From assembly GCA_910591455.2 (NCBI GenBank), contig OU342821.1:2558001-2622000 (forward strand): a DNA stretch of 64,000 nucleotides. The letters are read 5' to 3'. How positions within the stretch are numbered: the stretch's first letter is position 1; every line of letters begins with the position of its first letter. Positions 10,201-25,700 of the stretch are shown piece by piece. This stretch comes from Pholis gunnellus. Lineage: Eukaryota > Chordata > Actinopteri > Perciformes > Pholidae. A program made the translations under genes and the position numbers. The notes under the pieces are model-generated. The model was given only the letters and a program-made list of their open reading frames with translations, did no database searches and was not told where the DNA came from.

Positions 10201-13200
10201 GCTAGAGCCACCAAACTTGACACAAAGCTGCTATGGGTAGCCAGGAATACACACACAAAATTTCAGGAGTCTAGCACAAACTTTCAAAATATCCGCTTTT
10301 TTAACCATAAACCTGACAATAACCCTAAACCTTACCCTGATCCTAACCCTGACTCTAACACTAGCCCAAAGATGAGAATTTTGCGCATCCTGGGACACCC
10401 AACACGGCCATGTTTTGTGACGTAGTTTTCGAAAGCAAGCCGTAAGAATATAAGGCGAGGGGGTCGAAGCCACGCCCCCACCGAGGCCACGCCCCCAGCC
10501 CAAGGCAATGGGAGTCTATGACAGCAATACCAAAAGAACAAGCTAGAGCCACCAAACGTGACACAAAGCTGCTATGGGTAGCCAGGAATACACACACAAA
10601 ATTTCAGGAGTCTAGCACAAACTTTCAAAATATCCGCTTTTTTAACCATGAACCTGACAATAACCCAAAACCTTACCCTGATCCTAACCCTGACCCTAAC
10701 ACTAGCCCAAAGATGAGAATTTTGCGCATCCTGGGACACCCAACACGGCCATGTTTTGTGACGTAGTTTTCGAAAGCAAGCCGTAAGAATATAAGGCGAG
10801 GGGGTCGAAGCCACGCCCCCACCGAGGCCACGCCCCCAGCCCAAGGCAATGGGAGTCTATGACAGCAATACCAAAAGAACAAGCTAGAGCCACCAAACTT
10901 GACACAAAGCTGCTATGGATAGCCAGGAATACACACACAAAATTTCAGGAGTCTAGCACAAACCTTCAAAATATCCGCTTTTTTAACCATAAACCTGACA
11001 ATAACCCTAAACCTTACCCTGATCCTAACCCTGACCCTAACACTAGCCCAAAGATGAGAATTTTGCGCATCCTGGGACACCCAACACGGCCATGTTTTGT
11101 GACGTAGTTTTCGAAAGCAAGCCGTAAGAATATAAGGCGAGGGCGTCGAAGCCACGCCCCCACCGAGGCCACGCCCCAAGCCCAAGGCAATGGGAGTCTA
11201 TGACAGCAATACCAAAAGAACAAGCTAGAGCCACCAAACTTGACACAAAGCTGCTATGGGTAGCCAGGAATACACACACAAAATTTCAGGAGTCTAGCAC
11301 AAACTTTCAAAATATCCGCTTTTTTAACCATAAACCTGACAATAACCCTAAACCTTACCCTGATCCTAACCCTGACCCTAACGCTAGCCCAAAGATGAGA
11401 ATTTTGCGCATCCTGGGACACCCAACACGGCCATGTTTTGTGACGTAGTTTTCGAAAGCAAGCCGTAAGAATATAAGGCGAGGGGGTCGAAGCCACGCCC
11501 CCACCGAGGCCACGCCCCCAGCCCAAGGCAATGGGAGTCTATGACAGCAATACCAAAAGAACAAGCTAGAGCCACCAAACTTGACACAAAGCTGCTATGG
11601 GTAGCCAGGAATACACACACAAAATTTCAGGAGTCTAGCACAAACTTTCAAAATATCCGCTTTTTTAACCATAAACCTGACAATAACCCTAAACCTTACC
11701 CTGATCCTAACCCTGACTCTAACACTAGCCCAAAGATGAGAATTTTGCGCATCCTGGGACACCCAACACGGCCATGTTTTGTGATGTAGTTTTCGAAAGC
11801 AAGCCTTATGAATATAAGGCGAGGGGGTCGAAGCCACGCCCCCACCGAGGCCACGCCCCCAGCCCAAGGCAATGGGAGTCTATGACAGCAATACCAAAAG
11901 AACAAGCTAGAGCCACCAAACTTGACACAAAGCTGCTATGGGTAGCCAGGAATACACACACAAAATTTCAGGAGTCTAGCACAAACTTTCAAAATATCCG
12001 CTTTTTTAACCATAAACCTGACAATAACCCTAAACCTTACCCTGATCCTAACCCTGACCCTAACACTAGCCCAAAGATGAGAATTTTGCGCATCCTGGGA
12101 CACCCAACACGGCCATGTTTTGTGACGTAGTTTTCGAAAGCAAGCCGTAAGAATATAAGGCGAGGGGGTCGAAGCCACGCCCCCACCGAGGCCACGCCCC
12201 CAGCCCAAGGCAATGGGAGTCTATGACAGCAATACCAAAAGAACAAGCTAGAGCCACCAAACTTGACACAAAGCTGCTATGGGTAGCCAGGAATACACAC
12301 ACAAAATTTCAGGAGTCTAGCACAAACTTTCAAAATATCCGCTTTTTTAACCATAAACCTGACAATAACCCTAAACCTTACCCTGATCCTAACCCTGACT
12401 CTAACACTAGCCCAAAGATGAGAATTTTGCGCATCCTGGGACACCCAACACGGCCATGTTTTGTGACGTAGTTTTCGAAAGCAAGCCGTAAGAATATAAG
12501 GCGAGGGGGTCGAAGCCACGCCCCCACCGAGGCCACGCCCCCAGCCCAAGGCAATGGGAGTCTATGACAGCAATACCAAAAGAACAAGCTAGAGCCACCA
12601 AACGTGACACAAAGCTGCTATGGGTAGCCAGGAATACACACACAAAATTTCAGGAGTCTAGCACAAACTTTCAAAATATCCGCTTTTTTAACCATGAACC
12701 TGACAATAACCCAAAACCTTACCCTGATCCTAACCCTGACCCTAACACTAGCCCAAAGATGAGAATTTTGCGCATCCTGGGACACCCAACACGGCCATGT
12801 TTTGTGACGTAGTTTTCGAAAGCAAGCCATAAGAATATAAGGCGAGGGGGTCGAAGCCACGCCCCCACCGAGGCCACGCCCCCAGCCCAAGGCAATGGGA
12901 GTCTATGACAGCAATACCAAAAGAACAAGCTAGAGCCACCAAACTTGACACAAAGCTGCTATGGATAGCCAGGAATACACACACAAAATTTCAGGAGTCT
13001 AGCACAAACTTTCAAAATATCCGCTTTTTTAACCATGAACCTGACAATAACCCAAAACCTTACCCTGATCCTAACCCTGACCCTAACACTAGCCCAAAGA
13101 TGAGAATTTTGCGAATCCTGGGACACCCAACACGGCCATGTTTTGTGACGTAGTTTTCGAAAGCAAGCCGTAAGAATATAAGGCGAGGGGGTCGAAGCCA

Positions 13201-16027
13201 CGCCCCCACCGAGGCCACGCCCCAAGCCCAAGGCAATGGGAGTCTATGACAGCAATACCAAAAGAACAAGCTAGAGCCACCAAACTTGACACAAAGCAGC
13301 TATGGGTAGCCAGGAATACACACACAAAATTTCAGGAGTCTAGCACAAACTTTCAAAATATCCGCTTTTTTAACCATAAACCTGACAATAACCCTAAACC
13401 TTACCCTGATCCTAACCCTGACCCTAACACTAGCCCAAAGATGAGAATTTTGCGCATCCTGGGACACCCAACACGGCCATGTTTTGTGACGTAGTTTTCG
13501 AAAGCAAGCCGTAAGAATATAAGGCGAGGGGGTCGAAGCCACGCCCCCACCGAGGCCACGCCCCCAGCCCAAGGCAATGGGAGTCTATGACAGCAATACC
13601 AAAAGAACAAGCTAGAGCCACCAAACATGACACAAAGCTGCTATGGGTAGCCAGGAATACACACACAAAATTTCAGGAGTCTAGCACAAACTTTCAAAAT
13701 ATCCGCTTTTTTAACCATAAACCTGACAATAACCCTAAACCTTACCCTGATCCTAACCCTGACCCTAACAGTAGCCCAAAGATGAGAATTTTGCGCATCC
13801 TGGGACACCCAACTTGGCCATGTTTTGTGACGTAGTTTTCGAAAGCAAGCCGTAAGAATATAAGGCGAGGGGGTCGAAGCCACGCCCCCACCGAGGCCAC
13901 GCCCCCAGCCCAAGGCAATGGGAGTCTATGACATCAATACAAAAAGAACAAGCTAGAGCCACCAAACTTGACACAAAGCTGCTATGGATAGCCAGGAATA
14001 CACACACAAAATTTCAGGAGTCTAGCACAAACTTTCAAAATATCCGCTTTTTTAACCATGAACCTGACAATAACCCAAAACCTTACCCTGATCCTAACCC
14101 TGACCCTAACACTAGCCCAAAGATGAGAATTTTGCGCATCCTGGGACACCCAACACGGCCATGTTTTGTGACGTAGTTTTCGAAAGCAAGCCGTAAGAAT
14201 ATAAGGCGAGGGGGTCGAAGCCACGCCCCCACCGAGGCCACGCCCCAAGCCCAAGGCAATGGGAGTCTATGACAGCAATACCAAAAGAACAAGCTAGAGC
14301 CACCAAACTTGACACAAAGCTGCTATGGGTAGCCAGGAATACACACACAAAATTTCAGGAGTCTAGCACAAACTTTCAAAATATCCGCTTTTTTAACCAT
14401 AAACCTGACAATAACCCTAAACCTTACCCTGATCCTAACCCTGACCCTAACACTAGCCCAAAGATGAGAATTTTGCGCATCCTGGGACACCCAACACGGC
14501 CATGTTTTGTGACGTAGTTTTCGAAAGCAAGCCGTAAGAATATAAGGCGAGGGGGTCGAAGCCACGCCCCCACCGAGGCCACGCCCCCAGCCCAAGGCAA
14601 TGGGAGTCTATGACAGCAATACCAAAAGAACAAGCTAGAGCCACCAAACTTGACACAAAGCTGCTATGGGTAGCCAGGAATACACACACAAAATTTCAGG
14701 AGTCTAGCACAAACTTTCAAAATATCCGCTTTTTTAACCATAAACCTGACAATAACCCTAAACCTTACCCTGATCCTAACCCTGACCCTAACAGTAGCCC
14801 AAAGATGAGAATTTTGCGCATCCTGGGACACCCAACACGGCCATGTTTTGTGACGTAGTTTTCGAAAGCAAGCCGTAAGAATATAAGGCGAGGGGGTCGA
14901 AGCCACGCCCCCACCGAGGCCACGCCCCCAGCCCAAGGCAATGGGAGTCTATGACAGCAATACCAAAAGAACAAGCTAGAGCCACCAAACGTGACACAAA
15001 GCTGCTATGGGTAGCCAGGAATACACACACAAAATTTCAGGAGTCTAGCACAAACTTTCAAAATATCCGCTTTTTTAACCATAAACCTGACAATAACCCA
15101 AAACCTTACCCTGATCCTAACCCTGACCCTAACACTAGCCCAAAGATGAGAATTTTGCGCATCCTGGGACACCCAACACGGCCATGTTTTGTGACGTAGT
15201 TTTCGAAAGCAAGCCATAAGAATATAAGGCGAGGGGGTCGAAGCCACGCCCCCACCGAGGCCACGCCCCCAGCCCAAGGCAATGGGAGTCTATGACAGCA
15301 ATACCAAAAGAACAAGCTAGAGCCACCAAACTTGACACAAAGCTGCTATGGATAGCCAGGAATACACACACAAAATTTCAGGAGTCTAGCACAAACTTTC
15401 AAAATATCCGCTTTTTTAACCATGAACCTGACAATAACCCAAAACCTTACCCTGATCCTAACCCTGACCCTAACACTAGCCCAAAGATGAGAATTTTGCG
15501 CATCCTGGGACACCCAACACGGCCATGTTTTGTGACGTAGTTTTCGAAAGCAAGCCGTAAGAATATAAGGCGAGGGGGTCGAAGCCACGCCCCCACCGAG
15601 GCCACGCCCCAAGCCCAAGGCAATGGGAGTCTATGACAGCAATACCAAAAGAACAAGCTAGAGCCACCAAACTTGACACAAAGCTGCTATGGGTAGCCAG
15701 GAATACACACACAACATTTCAGGAGTCTAGCACAAACTTTCAAAATATCCGCTTTTTTAACCATAAACCTGACAATAACCCTAAACCTTACCCTGATCCT
15801 AACCCTGACCCTAACACTAGCCCAAAGATGAGAATTTTGCGCATCCTGGGACACCCAACACGGCCATGTTTTGTGACGTAGTTTTCGAAAGCAAGCCGTA
15901 AGAATATAAGGCGAGGGGGTCGAAGCCACGCCCCCACCGAGGCCACGCCCCCAGCCCAAGGCAATGGGAGTCTATGACAGCAATACCAAAAGAACAAGCT
16001 AGAGCCACCAAACTTGACACAAAGCTG

Positions 16028-17732
16028 CTATGGGTAGCCAGGAATACACACACAAAATTTCAGGAGTCTAGCACAAACTTTCAAAATATCCGCTTTTTTA
16101 ACCATAAACCTGACAATAACCCTAAACCTTACCCTGATCCTAACCCTGACCCTAACAGTAGCCCAAAGATGAGAATTTTGCGCATCCTGGGACACCCAAC
16201 ACGGCCATGTTTTGTGACGTAGTTTTCGAAAGCAAGCCGTAAGAATATAAGGCGAGGGGGTCGAAGCCACGCCCCCACCGAGGCCACGCCCCAAGCCCAA
16301 GGCAATGGGAGTCTATGACAGCAATACCAAAAGAACAAGCTAGAGCCACCAAACTTGACACAAAGCTGCTATGGGTAGCCAGGAATACACACACAAAATT
16401 TCAGGAGTCTAGCACAAACTTTCAAAATATCCGCTTTTTTAACCATAAACCTGACAATAACCCTAAACCTTACCCTGATCCTAACCCTGACCCTAACACT
16501 AGCCCAAAGATGAGAATTTTGCGCATCCTGGGACACCCAACACGGCCATGTTTTGTGACGTAGTTTTCGAAAGCAAGCCGTAAGAATATAAGGCGAGGGG
16601 GTCGAAGCCACGCCCCCACCGAGGCCACGCCCCCAGCCCAAGGCAATGGGAGTCTATGACAGCAATACCAAAAGAACAAGCTAGAGCCACCAAACTTGAC
16701 ACAAAGCTGCTATGGGTAGCCAGGAATACACACACAAAATTTCAGGAGTCTAGCACAAACTTTCAAAATATCCGCTTTTTTAACCATAAACCTGACAATA
16801 ACCCTAAACCTTACCCTGATCCTAACCCTGACCCTAACAGTAGCCCAAAGATGAGAATTTTGCGCATCCTGGGACACCCAACACGGCCATGTTTTGTGAC
16901 GTAGTTTTCGAAAGCAAGCCGTAAGAATATAAGGCGAGGGGGTCGAAGCCACGCCCCCACCGAGGCCACGCCCCAAGCCCAAGGCAATGGGAGTCTATGA
17001 CAGCAATACCAAAAGAACAAGCTAGAGCCACCAAACTTGACACAAAGCTGCTATGGGTAGCCAGGAATACACACACAAAATTTCAGGAGTCTAGCACAAA
17101 CTTTCAAAATATCCGCTTTTTTAACCATAAACCTGACAATAACCCTAAACCTTACCCTGATCCTAACCCTGACCCTAACACTAGCCCAAAGATGAGAATT
17201 TTGCGCATCCTGGGACACCCAACACGGCCATGTTTTGTGACGTAGTTTTCGAAAGCAAGCCGTAAGAATATAAGGCGAGGGGGTCGAAGCCACGCCCCCA
17301 CCGAGGCCACGCCCCCAGCCCAAGGCAATGGGAGTCTATGACAGCAATACCAAAAGAACAAGCTAGAGCCACCAAACTTGACACAAAGCTGCTATGGGTA
17401 GCCAGGAATACACACACAAAATTTCAGGAGTCTAGCACAAACTTTCAAAATATCCGCTTTTTTAACCATAAACCTGACAATAACCCTAAACCTTACCCTG
17501 ATCCTAACCCTGACCCTAACAGTAGCCCAAAGATGAGAATTTTGCGCATCCTGGGACACCCAACACGGCCATGTTTTGTGACGTAGTTTTCGAAAGCAAG
17601 CCGTAAGAATATAAGGCGAGGGGGTCGAAGCCACGCCCCCACCGAGGCCACGCCCCCAGCCCAAGGCAATGGGAGTCTATGACAGCAATACCAAAAGAAC
17701 AAGCTAGAGCCACCAAACGTGACACAAAGCTG
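16028..17732 (+). repeat. Dimeric higher-order repeat (682 bp), 2.5 copies
   Basis: AACAGT units (16028, 16710, 17392) alternate with AACACT units (16369, 17051), giving a 682-bp period. The first two AACAGT units also end in CCCCAAG, while the third ends in the common CCCCCAG, so the last half-copy is variant. The block is bordered by an ACAACATTT unit upstream and an AAACGTGAC-led unit downstream. Confidence 0.7.
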
Positions 17733-19778
17733 CTATGGGTAGCCAGGAATACACACACAAAATTTCAGGAGTCTAGCACAAACTTTCAAAATATCCGCTT
17801 TTTTAACCATGAACCTGACAATAACCCAAAACCTTACCCTGATCCTAACCCTGACCCTAACACTAGCCCAAAGATGAGAATTTTGCGCATCCTGGGACAC
17901 CCAACACGGCCATGTTTTGTGACGTAGTTTTCGAAAGCAAGCCGTAAGAATATAAGGCGAGGGGGTCGAAGCCACGCCCCCACCGAGGCCACGCCCCCAG
18001 CCCAAGGCAATGGGAGTCTATGACAGCAATACCAAAAGAACAAGCTAGAGCCACCAAACTTGACACAAAGCTGCTATGGATAGCCAGGAATACACACACA
18101 AAATTTCAGGAGTCTAGCACAAACTTTCAAAATATCCGCTTTTTTAACCATAAACCTGACAATAACCCTAAACCTTACCCTGATCCTAACCCTGTCCCTA
18201 ACACTAGGCCAAAGATGAGAATTTTGCGCATCCTGGGACACCCAACACGGCCATGTTTTGTGACGTAGTTTTCGAAAGCAAGCCGTAAGAATATAAGGCG
18301 AGGGGGTCGAAGCCACGCCCCCACCGAGGCCACGCCCCCAGCCCAAGGCAATGGGAGTCTATGACAGCAATACCAAAAGAACAAGCTAGAGCCACCAAAC
18401 TTGACACAAAGCTGCTATGGATAGCCAGGAATACACACACAAAATTTCAGGAGTCTAGCACAAACCTTCAAAATATCCGCTTTTTTAACCATAAACCTGA
18501 CAATAACCCTAAACCTTACCCTGATCCTAACCCTGACCCTAACACTAGGCCAAAGATGAGAATTTTGCGCATCCTGGGACACCCAACACGGCCATGTTTT
18601 GTGACGTAGTTTTCGAAAGCAAGCCGTAAGAATATAAGGCGAGGGGGTCGAAGCCACGCCCCCACCGAGGCCACGCCCCCAGCCCAAGGCAATGGGAGTC
18701 TATGACAGCAATACCAAAAGAACAAGCTAGAGCCACCAAACTTGACACAAAGCTGCTATGGGTAGCCAGGAATACACACACAAAATTTCAGGAGTCTAGC
18801 ACAAACTTTCAAAATATCCGCTTTTTTAACCATAAACCTGATAATAACCCTAAACCTTACCCTGATCCTAACCCTGACCCTAACACTAGCCCAAAGATGA
18901 GAATTTTGCGCATCCTGGGACACCCAACACGGCCATGTTTTGTGACGTAGTTTTCGAAAGCAAGCCGTAAGAATATAAGGCGAGGGGGTCGAAGCCACGC
19001 CCCCACCGAGGCCACGCCCCAAGCCCAAGGCAATGGGAGTCTATGACAGCAATACCAAAAGAACAAGCTAGAGCCACCAAACTTGACACAAAGCTGCTAT
19101 GGGTAGCCAGGAATACACACACAAAATTTCAGGAGTCTAGCACAAACTTTCAAAATATCCGCTTTTTTAACCATAAACCTGACAATAACCCTAAACCTTA
19201 CCCTGATCCTAACCCTGACCCTAACACTAGCCCAAAGATGAGAATTTTGCGCATCCTGGGACACCCAACACGGCCATGTTTTGTGACGTAGTTTTCGAAA
19301 GCAAGCCGTAAGAATATAAGGCGAGGGGGTCGAAGCCACGCCCCCACCGAGGCCACGCCCCCAGCCCAAGGCAATGGGAGTCTATGACAGCAATACCAAA
19401 AGAACAAGCTAGAGCCACCAAACTTGACACAAAGCTGCTATGGGTAGCCAGGAATACACACACAAAATTTCAGGAGTCTAGCACAAACTTTCAAAATATC
19501 CGCTTTTTTAACCATAAACCTGACAATAACCCTAAACCTTACCCTGATCCTAACCCTGACTCTAACACTAGCCCAAAGATGAGAATTTTGCGCATCCTGG
19601 GACACCCAACACGGCCATGTTTTGTGATGTAGTTTTCGAAAGCAAGCCTTATGAATATAAGGCGAGGGGGTCGAAGCCACGCCCCCACCGAGGCCACGCC
19701 CCCAGCCCAAGGCAATGGGAGTCTATGACAGCAATACCAAAAGAACAAGCTAGAGCCACCAAACTTGACACAAAGCTG

Positions 19779-22700
19779 CTATGGGTAGCCAGGAATACAC
19801 ACACAAAATTTCAGGAGTCTAGCACAAACTTTCAAAATATCCGCTTTTTTAACCATAAACCTGACAATAACCCTAAACCTTACCCTGATCCTAACCCTGA
19901 CCCTAACACTAGCCCAAAGATGAGAATTTTGCGCATCCTGGGACACCCAACACGGCCATGTTTTGTGACGTAGTTTTCGAAAGCAAGCCGTAAGAATATA
20001 AGGCGAGGGGGTCGAAGCCACGCCCCCACCGAGGCCACGCCCCCAGCCCAAGGCAATGGGAGTCTATGACAGCAATACCAAAAGAACAAGCTAGAGCCAC
20101 CAAACTTGACACAAAGCTGCTATGGGTAGCCAGGAATACACACACACAATTTCAGGAGTCTAGCACAAACTTTCAAAATATCCGCTTTTTTAACCATAAA
20201 CCTGACAATAACCCTAAACCTTACCCTGATCCTAACCCTGACCCTAACACTAGCCCAAAGATGAGAATTTTGCGCATCCTGGGACACCCAACACGGCCAT
20301 GTTTTGTGACGTAGTTTTCGAAAGCAAGCCGTAAGAATATAAGGCGAGGGGGTCGAAGCCACGCCCCCACCGAGGCCACGCCCCCAGCCCAAGGCAATGG
20401 GAGTCTATGACAGCAATACCAAAAGAACAAGCTAGAGCCACCAAACTTGACACAAAGCTGCTATGGGTAGCCAGGAATACACACACAAAATTTCAGGAGT
20501 CTAGCACAAACTTTCAAAATATCCGCTTTTTTAACCATAAACCTGACAATAACCCTAAACCTTACCCTGATCCTAACCCTGACTCTAACACTAGCCCAAA
20601 GATGAGAATTTTGCGCATCCTGGGACACCCAACACGGCCATGTTTTGTGATGTAGTTTTCGAAAGCAAGCCTTATGAATATAAGGCGAGGGGGTCGAAGC
20701 CACGCCCCCACCGAGGCCACGCCCCCAGCCCAAGGCAATGGGAGTCTATGACAGCAATACCAAAAGAACAAGCTAGAGCCACCAAACTTGACACAAAGCT
20801 GCTATGGGTAGCCAGGAATACACACACAAAATTTCAGGAGTCTAGCACAAACTTTCAAAATATCCGCTTTTTTAACCATAAACCTGACAATAACCCTAAA
20901 CCTTACCCTGATCCTAACCCTGACCCTAACACTAGCCCAAAGATGAGAATTTTGCGCATCCTGGGACACCCAACACGGCCATGTTTTGTGACGTAGTTTT
21001 CGAAAGCAAGCCGTAAGAATATAAGGCGAGGGGGTCGAAGCCACGCCCCCACCGAGGCCACGCCCCCAGCCCAAGGCAATGGGAGTCTATGACAGCAATA
21101 CCAAAAGAACAAGCTAGAGCCACCAAACTTGACACAAAGCTGCTATGGGTAGCCAGGAATACACACACACAATTTCAGGAGTCTAGCACAAACTTTCAAA
21201 ATATCCGCTTTTTTAACCATAAACCTGACAATAACCCTAAACCTTACCCTGATCCTAACCCTGACTCTAACACTAGCCCAAAGATGAGAATTTTGCGCAT
21301 CCTGGGACACCCAACACGGCCATGTTTTGTGACGTAGTTTTCGAAAGCAAGCCGTAAGAATATAAGGCGAGGGGGTCGAAGCCACGCCCCCACCGAGGCC
21401 ACGCCCCCAGCCCAAGGCAATGGGAGTCTATGACAGCAATACCAAAAGAACAAGCTAGAGCCACCAAACTTGACACAAAGCTGCTATGGGTAGCCAGGAA
21501 TACACACACAAAATTTCAGGAGTCTAGCACAAACTTTCAAAATATCCGCTTTTTTAACCATAAACCTGACAATAACCCTAAACCTTACCCTGATCCTAAC
21601 CCTGACTCTAACACTAGCCCAAAGATGAGAATTTTGCGCATCCTGGGACACCCAACACGGCCATGTTTTGTGACGTAGTTTTCGAAAGCAAGCCGTATGA
21701 ATATAAGGCGAGGGGGTCGAAGCCACGCCCCCACCGAGGCCACGCCCCCAGCCCAAGGCAATGGGAGTCTATGACAGCAATACCAAAAGAACAAGCTAGA
21801 GCCACCAAACTTGACACAAAGCTGCTATGGGTAGCCAGGAATACACACACAAAATTTCAGGAGTCTAGCACAAACTTTCAAAATATCCGCTTTTTTAACC
21901 ATAAACCTGACAATAACCCTAAACCTTACCCTGATCCTAACCCTGACCCTAACACTAGCCCAAAGATGAGAATTTTGCGCATCCTGGGACACCCAACACG
22001 GCCATGTTTTGTGACGTAGTTTTCGAAAGCAAGCCGTAAGAATATAAGGCGAGGGGGTCGAAGCCACGCCCCCACCGAGGCCACGCCCCCAGCCCAAGGC
22101 AATGGGAGTCTATGACAGCAATACCAAAAGAACAAGCTAGAGCCACCAAACTTGACACAAAGCTGCTATGGGTAGCCAGGAATACACACACACAATTTCA
22201 GGAGTCTAGCACAAACTTTCAAAATATCCGCTTTTTTAACCATAAACCTGACAATAACCCTAAACCTTACCCTGATCCTAACCCTGACCCTAACACTAGC
22301 CCAAAGATGAGAATTTTGCGCATCCTGGGACACCCAACACGGCCATGTTTTGTGACGTAGTTTTCGAAAGCAAGCCGTAAGAATATAAGGCGAGGGGGTC
22401 GAAGCCACGCCCCCACCGAGGCCACGCCCCCAGCCCAAGGCAATGGGAGTCTATGACAGCAATACCAAAAGAACAAGCTAGAGCCACCAAACTTGACACA
22501 AAGCTGCTATGGGTAGCCAGGAATACACACACAAAATTTCAGGAGTCTAGCACAAACTTTCAAAATATCCGCTTTTTTAACCATAAACCTGACAATAACC
22601 CTAAACCTTACCCTGATCCTAACCCTGACTCTAACACTAGCCCAAAGATGAGAATTTTGCGCATCCTGGGACACCCAACACGGCCATGTTTTGTGATGTA

Positions 22701-25700
22701 GTTTTCGAAAGCAAGCCTTATGAATATAAGGCGAGGGGGTCGAAGCCACGCCCCCACCGAGGCCACGCCCCCAGCCCAAGGCAATGGGAGTCTATGACAG
22801 CAATACCAAAAGAACAAGCTAGAGCCACCAAACTTGACACAAAGCTGCTATGGGTAGCCAGGAATACACACACAAAATTTCAGGAGTCTAGCACAAACTT
22901 TCAAAATATCCGCTTTTTTAACCATAAACCTGACAATAACCCTAAACCTTACCCTGATCCTAACCCTGACCCTAACACTAGCCCAAAGATGAGAATTTTG
23001 CGCATCCTGGGACACCCAACACGGCCATGTTTTGTGACGTAGTTTTCGAAAGCAAGCCGTAAGAATATAAGGCGAGGGGGTCGAAGCCACGCCCCCACCG
23101 AGGCCACGCCCCCAGCCCAAGGCAATGGGAGTCTATGACAGCAATACCAAAAGAACAAGCTAGAGCCACCAAACTTGACACAAAGCTGCTATGGGTAGCC
23201 AGGAATACACACACACAATTTCAGGAGTCTAGCACAAACTTTCAAAATATCCGCTTTTTTAACCATAAACCTGACAATAACCCTAAACCTTACCCTGATC
23301 CTAACCCTGACCCTAACACTAGCCCAAAGATGAGAATTTTGCGCATCCTGGGACACCCAACACGGCCATGTTTTGTGACGTAGTTTTCGAAAGCAAGCCG
23401 TAAGAATATAAGGCGAGGGGGTCGAAGCCACGCCCCCACCGAGGCCACGCCCCCAGCCCAAGGCAATGGGAGTCTATGACAGCAATACCAAAAGAACAAG
23501 CTAGAGCCACCAAACTTGACACAAAGCTGCTATGGGTAGCCAGGAATACACACACAAAATTTCAGGAGTCTAGCACAAACTTTCAAAATATCCGCTTTTT
23601 TAACCATAAACCTGACAATAACCCTAAACCTTACCCTGATCCTAACCCTGACTCTAACACTAGCCCAAAGATGAGAATTTTGCGCATCCTGGGACACCCA
23701 ACACGGCCATGTTTTGTGACGTAGTTTTCGAAAGCAAGCCGTATGAATATAAGGCGAGGGGGTCGAAGCCACGCCCCCACCGAGGCCACGCCCCCAGCCC
23801 AAGGCAATGGGAGTCTATGACAGCAATACCAAAAGAACAAGCTAGAGCCACCAAACTTGACACAAAGCTGCTATGGGTAGCCAGGAATACACACACAAAA
23901 TTTCAGGAGTCTAGCACAAACTTTCAAAATATCCGCTTTTTTAACCATAAACCTGACAATAACCCTAAACCTTACCCTGATCCTAACCCTGACCCTAACA
24001 CTAGCCCAAAGATGAGAATTTTGCGCATCCTGGGACACCCAACACGGCCATGTTTTGTGACGTAGTTTTCGAAAGCAAGCCGTAAGAATATAAGGCGAGG
24101 GGGTCGAAGCCACGCCCCCACCGAGGCCACGCCCCCAGCCCAAGGCAATGGGAGTCTATGACAGCAATACCAAAAGAACAAGCTAGAGCCACCAAACTTG
24201 ACACAAAGCTGCTATGGGTAGCCAGGAATACACACACACAATTTCAGGAGTCTAGCACAAACTTTCAAAATATCCGCTTTTTTAACCATAAACCTGACAA
24301 TAACCCTAAACCTTACCCTGATCCTAACCCTGACCCTAACACTAGCCCAAAGATGAGAATTTTGCGCATCCTGGGACACCCAACACGGCCATGTTTTGTG
24401 ACGTAGTTTTCGAAAGCAAGCCGTAAGAATATAAGGCGAGGGGGTCGAAGCCACGCCCCCACCGAGGCCACGCCCCCAGCCCAAGGCAATGGGAGTCTAT
24501 GACAGCAATACCAAAAGAACAAGCTAGAGCCACCAAACTTGACACAAAGCTGCTATGGGTAGCCAGGAATACACACACAAAATTTCAGGAGTCTAGCACA
24601 AACTTTCAAAATATCCGCTTTTTTAACCATAAACCTGACAATAACCCTAAACCTTACCCTGATCCTAACCCTGACTCTAACACTAGCCCAAAGATGAGAA
24701 TTTTGCGCATCCTGGGACACCCAACACGGCCATGTTTTGTGACGTAGTTTTCGAAAGCAAGCCGTATGAATATAAGGCGAGGGGGTCGAAGCCACGCCCC
24801 CACCGAGGCCACGCCCCCAGCCCAAGGCAATGGGAGTCTATGACAGCAATACCAAAAGAACAAGCTAGAGCCACCAAACTTGACACAAAGCTGCTATGGG
24901 TAGCCAGGAATACACACACAAAATTTCAGGAGTCTAGCACAAACTTTCAAAATATCCGCTTTTTTAACCATAAACCTGACAATAACCCTAAACCTTACCC
25001 TGATCCTAACCCTGACCCTAACACTAGCCCAAAGATGAGAATTTTGCGCATCCTGGGACACCCAACACGGCCATGTTTTGTGACGTAGTTTTCGAAAGCA
25101 AGCCGTAAGAATATAAGGCGAGGGGGTCGAAGCCACGCCCCCACCGAGGCCACGCCCCCAGCCCAAGGCAATGGGAGTCTATGACAGCAATACCAAAAGA
25201 ACAAGCTAGAGCCACCAAACTTGACACAAAGCTGCTATGGGTAGCCAGGAATACACACACAAAATTTCAGGAGTCTAGCACAAACTTTCAAAATATCCGC
25301 TTTTTTAACCATAAACCTGACAATAACCCTAAACCTTACCCTGATCCTAACCCTGACCCTAACAGTAGCCCAAAGATGAGAATTTTGCGCATCCTGGGAC
25401 ACCCAACACGGCCATGTTTTGTGACGTAGTTTTCGAAAGCAAGCCGTAAGAATATAAGGCGAGGGGGTCGAAGCCACGCCCCCACCGAGGCCACGCCCCC
25501 AGCCCAAGGCAATGGGAGTCTATGACAGCAATACCAAAAGAACAAGCTAGAGCCACCAAACTTGACACAAAGCTGCTATGGGTAGCCAGGAATACACACA
25601 CAAAATTTCAGGAGTCTAGCACAAACTTTCAAAATATCCGCTTTTTTAACCATAAACCTGACAATAACCCTAAACCTTACCCTGATCCTAACCCTGACTC

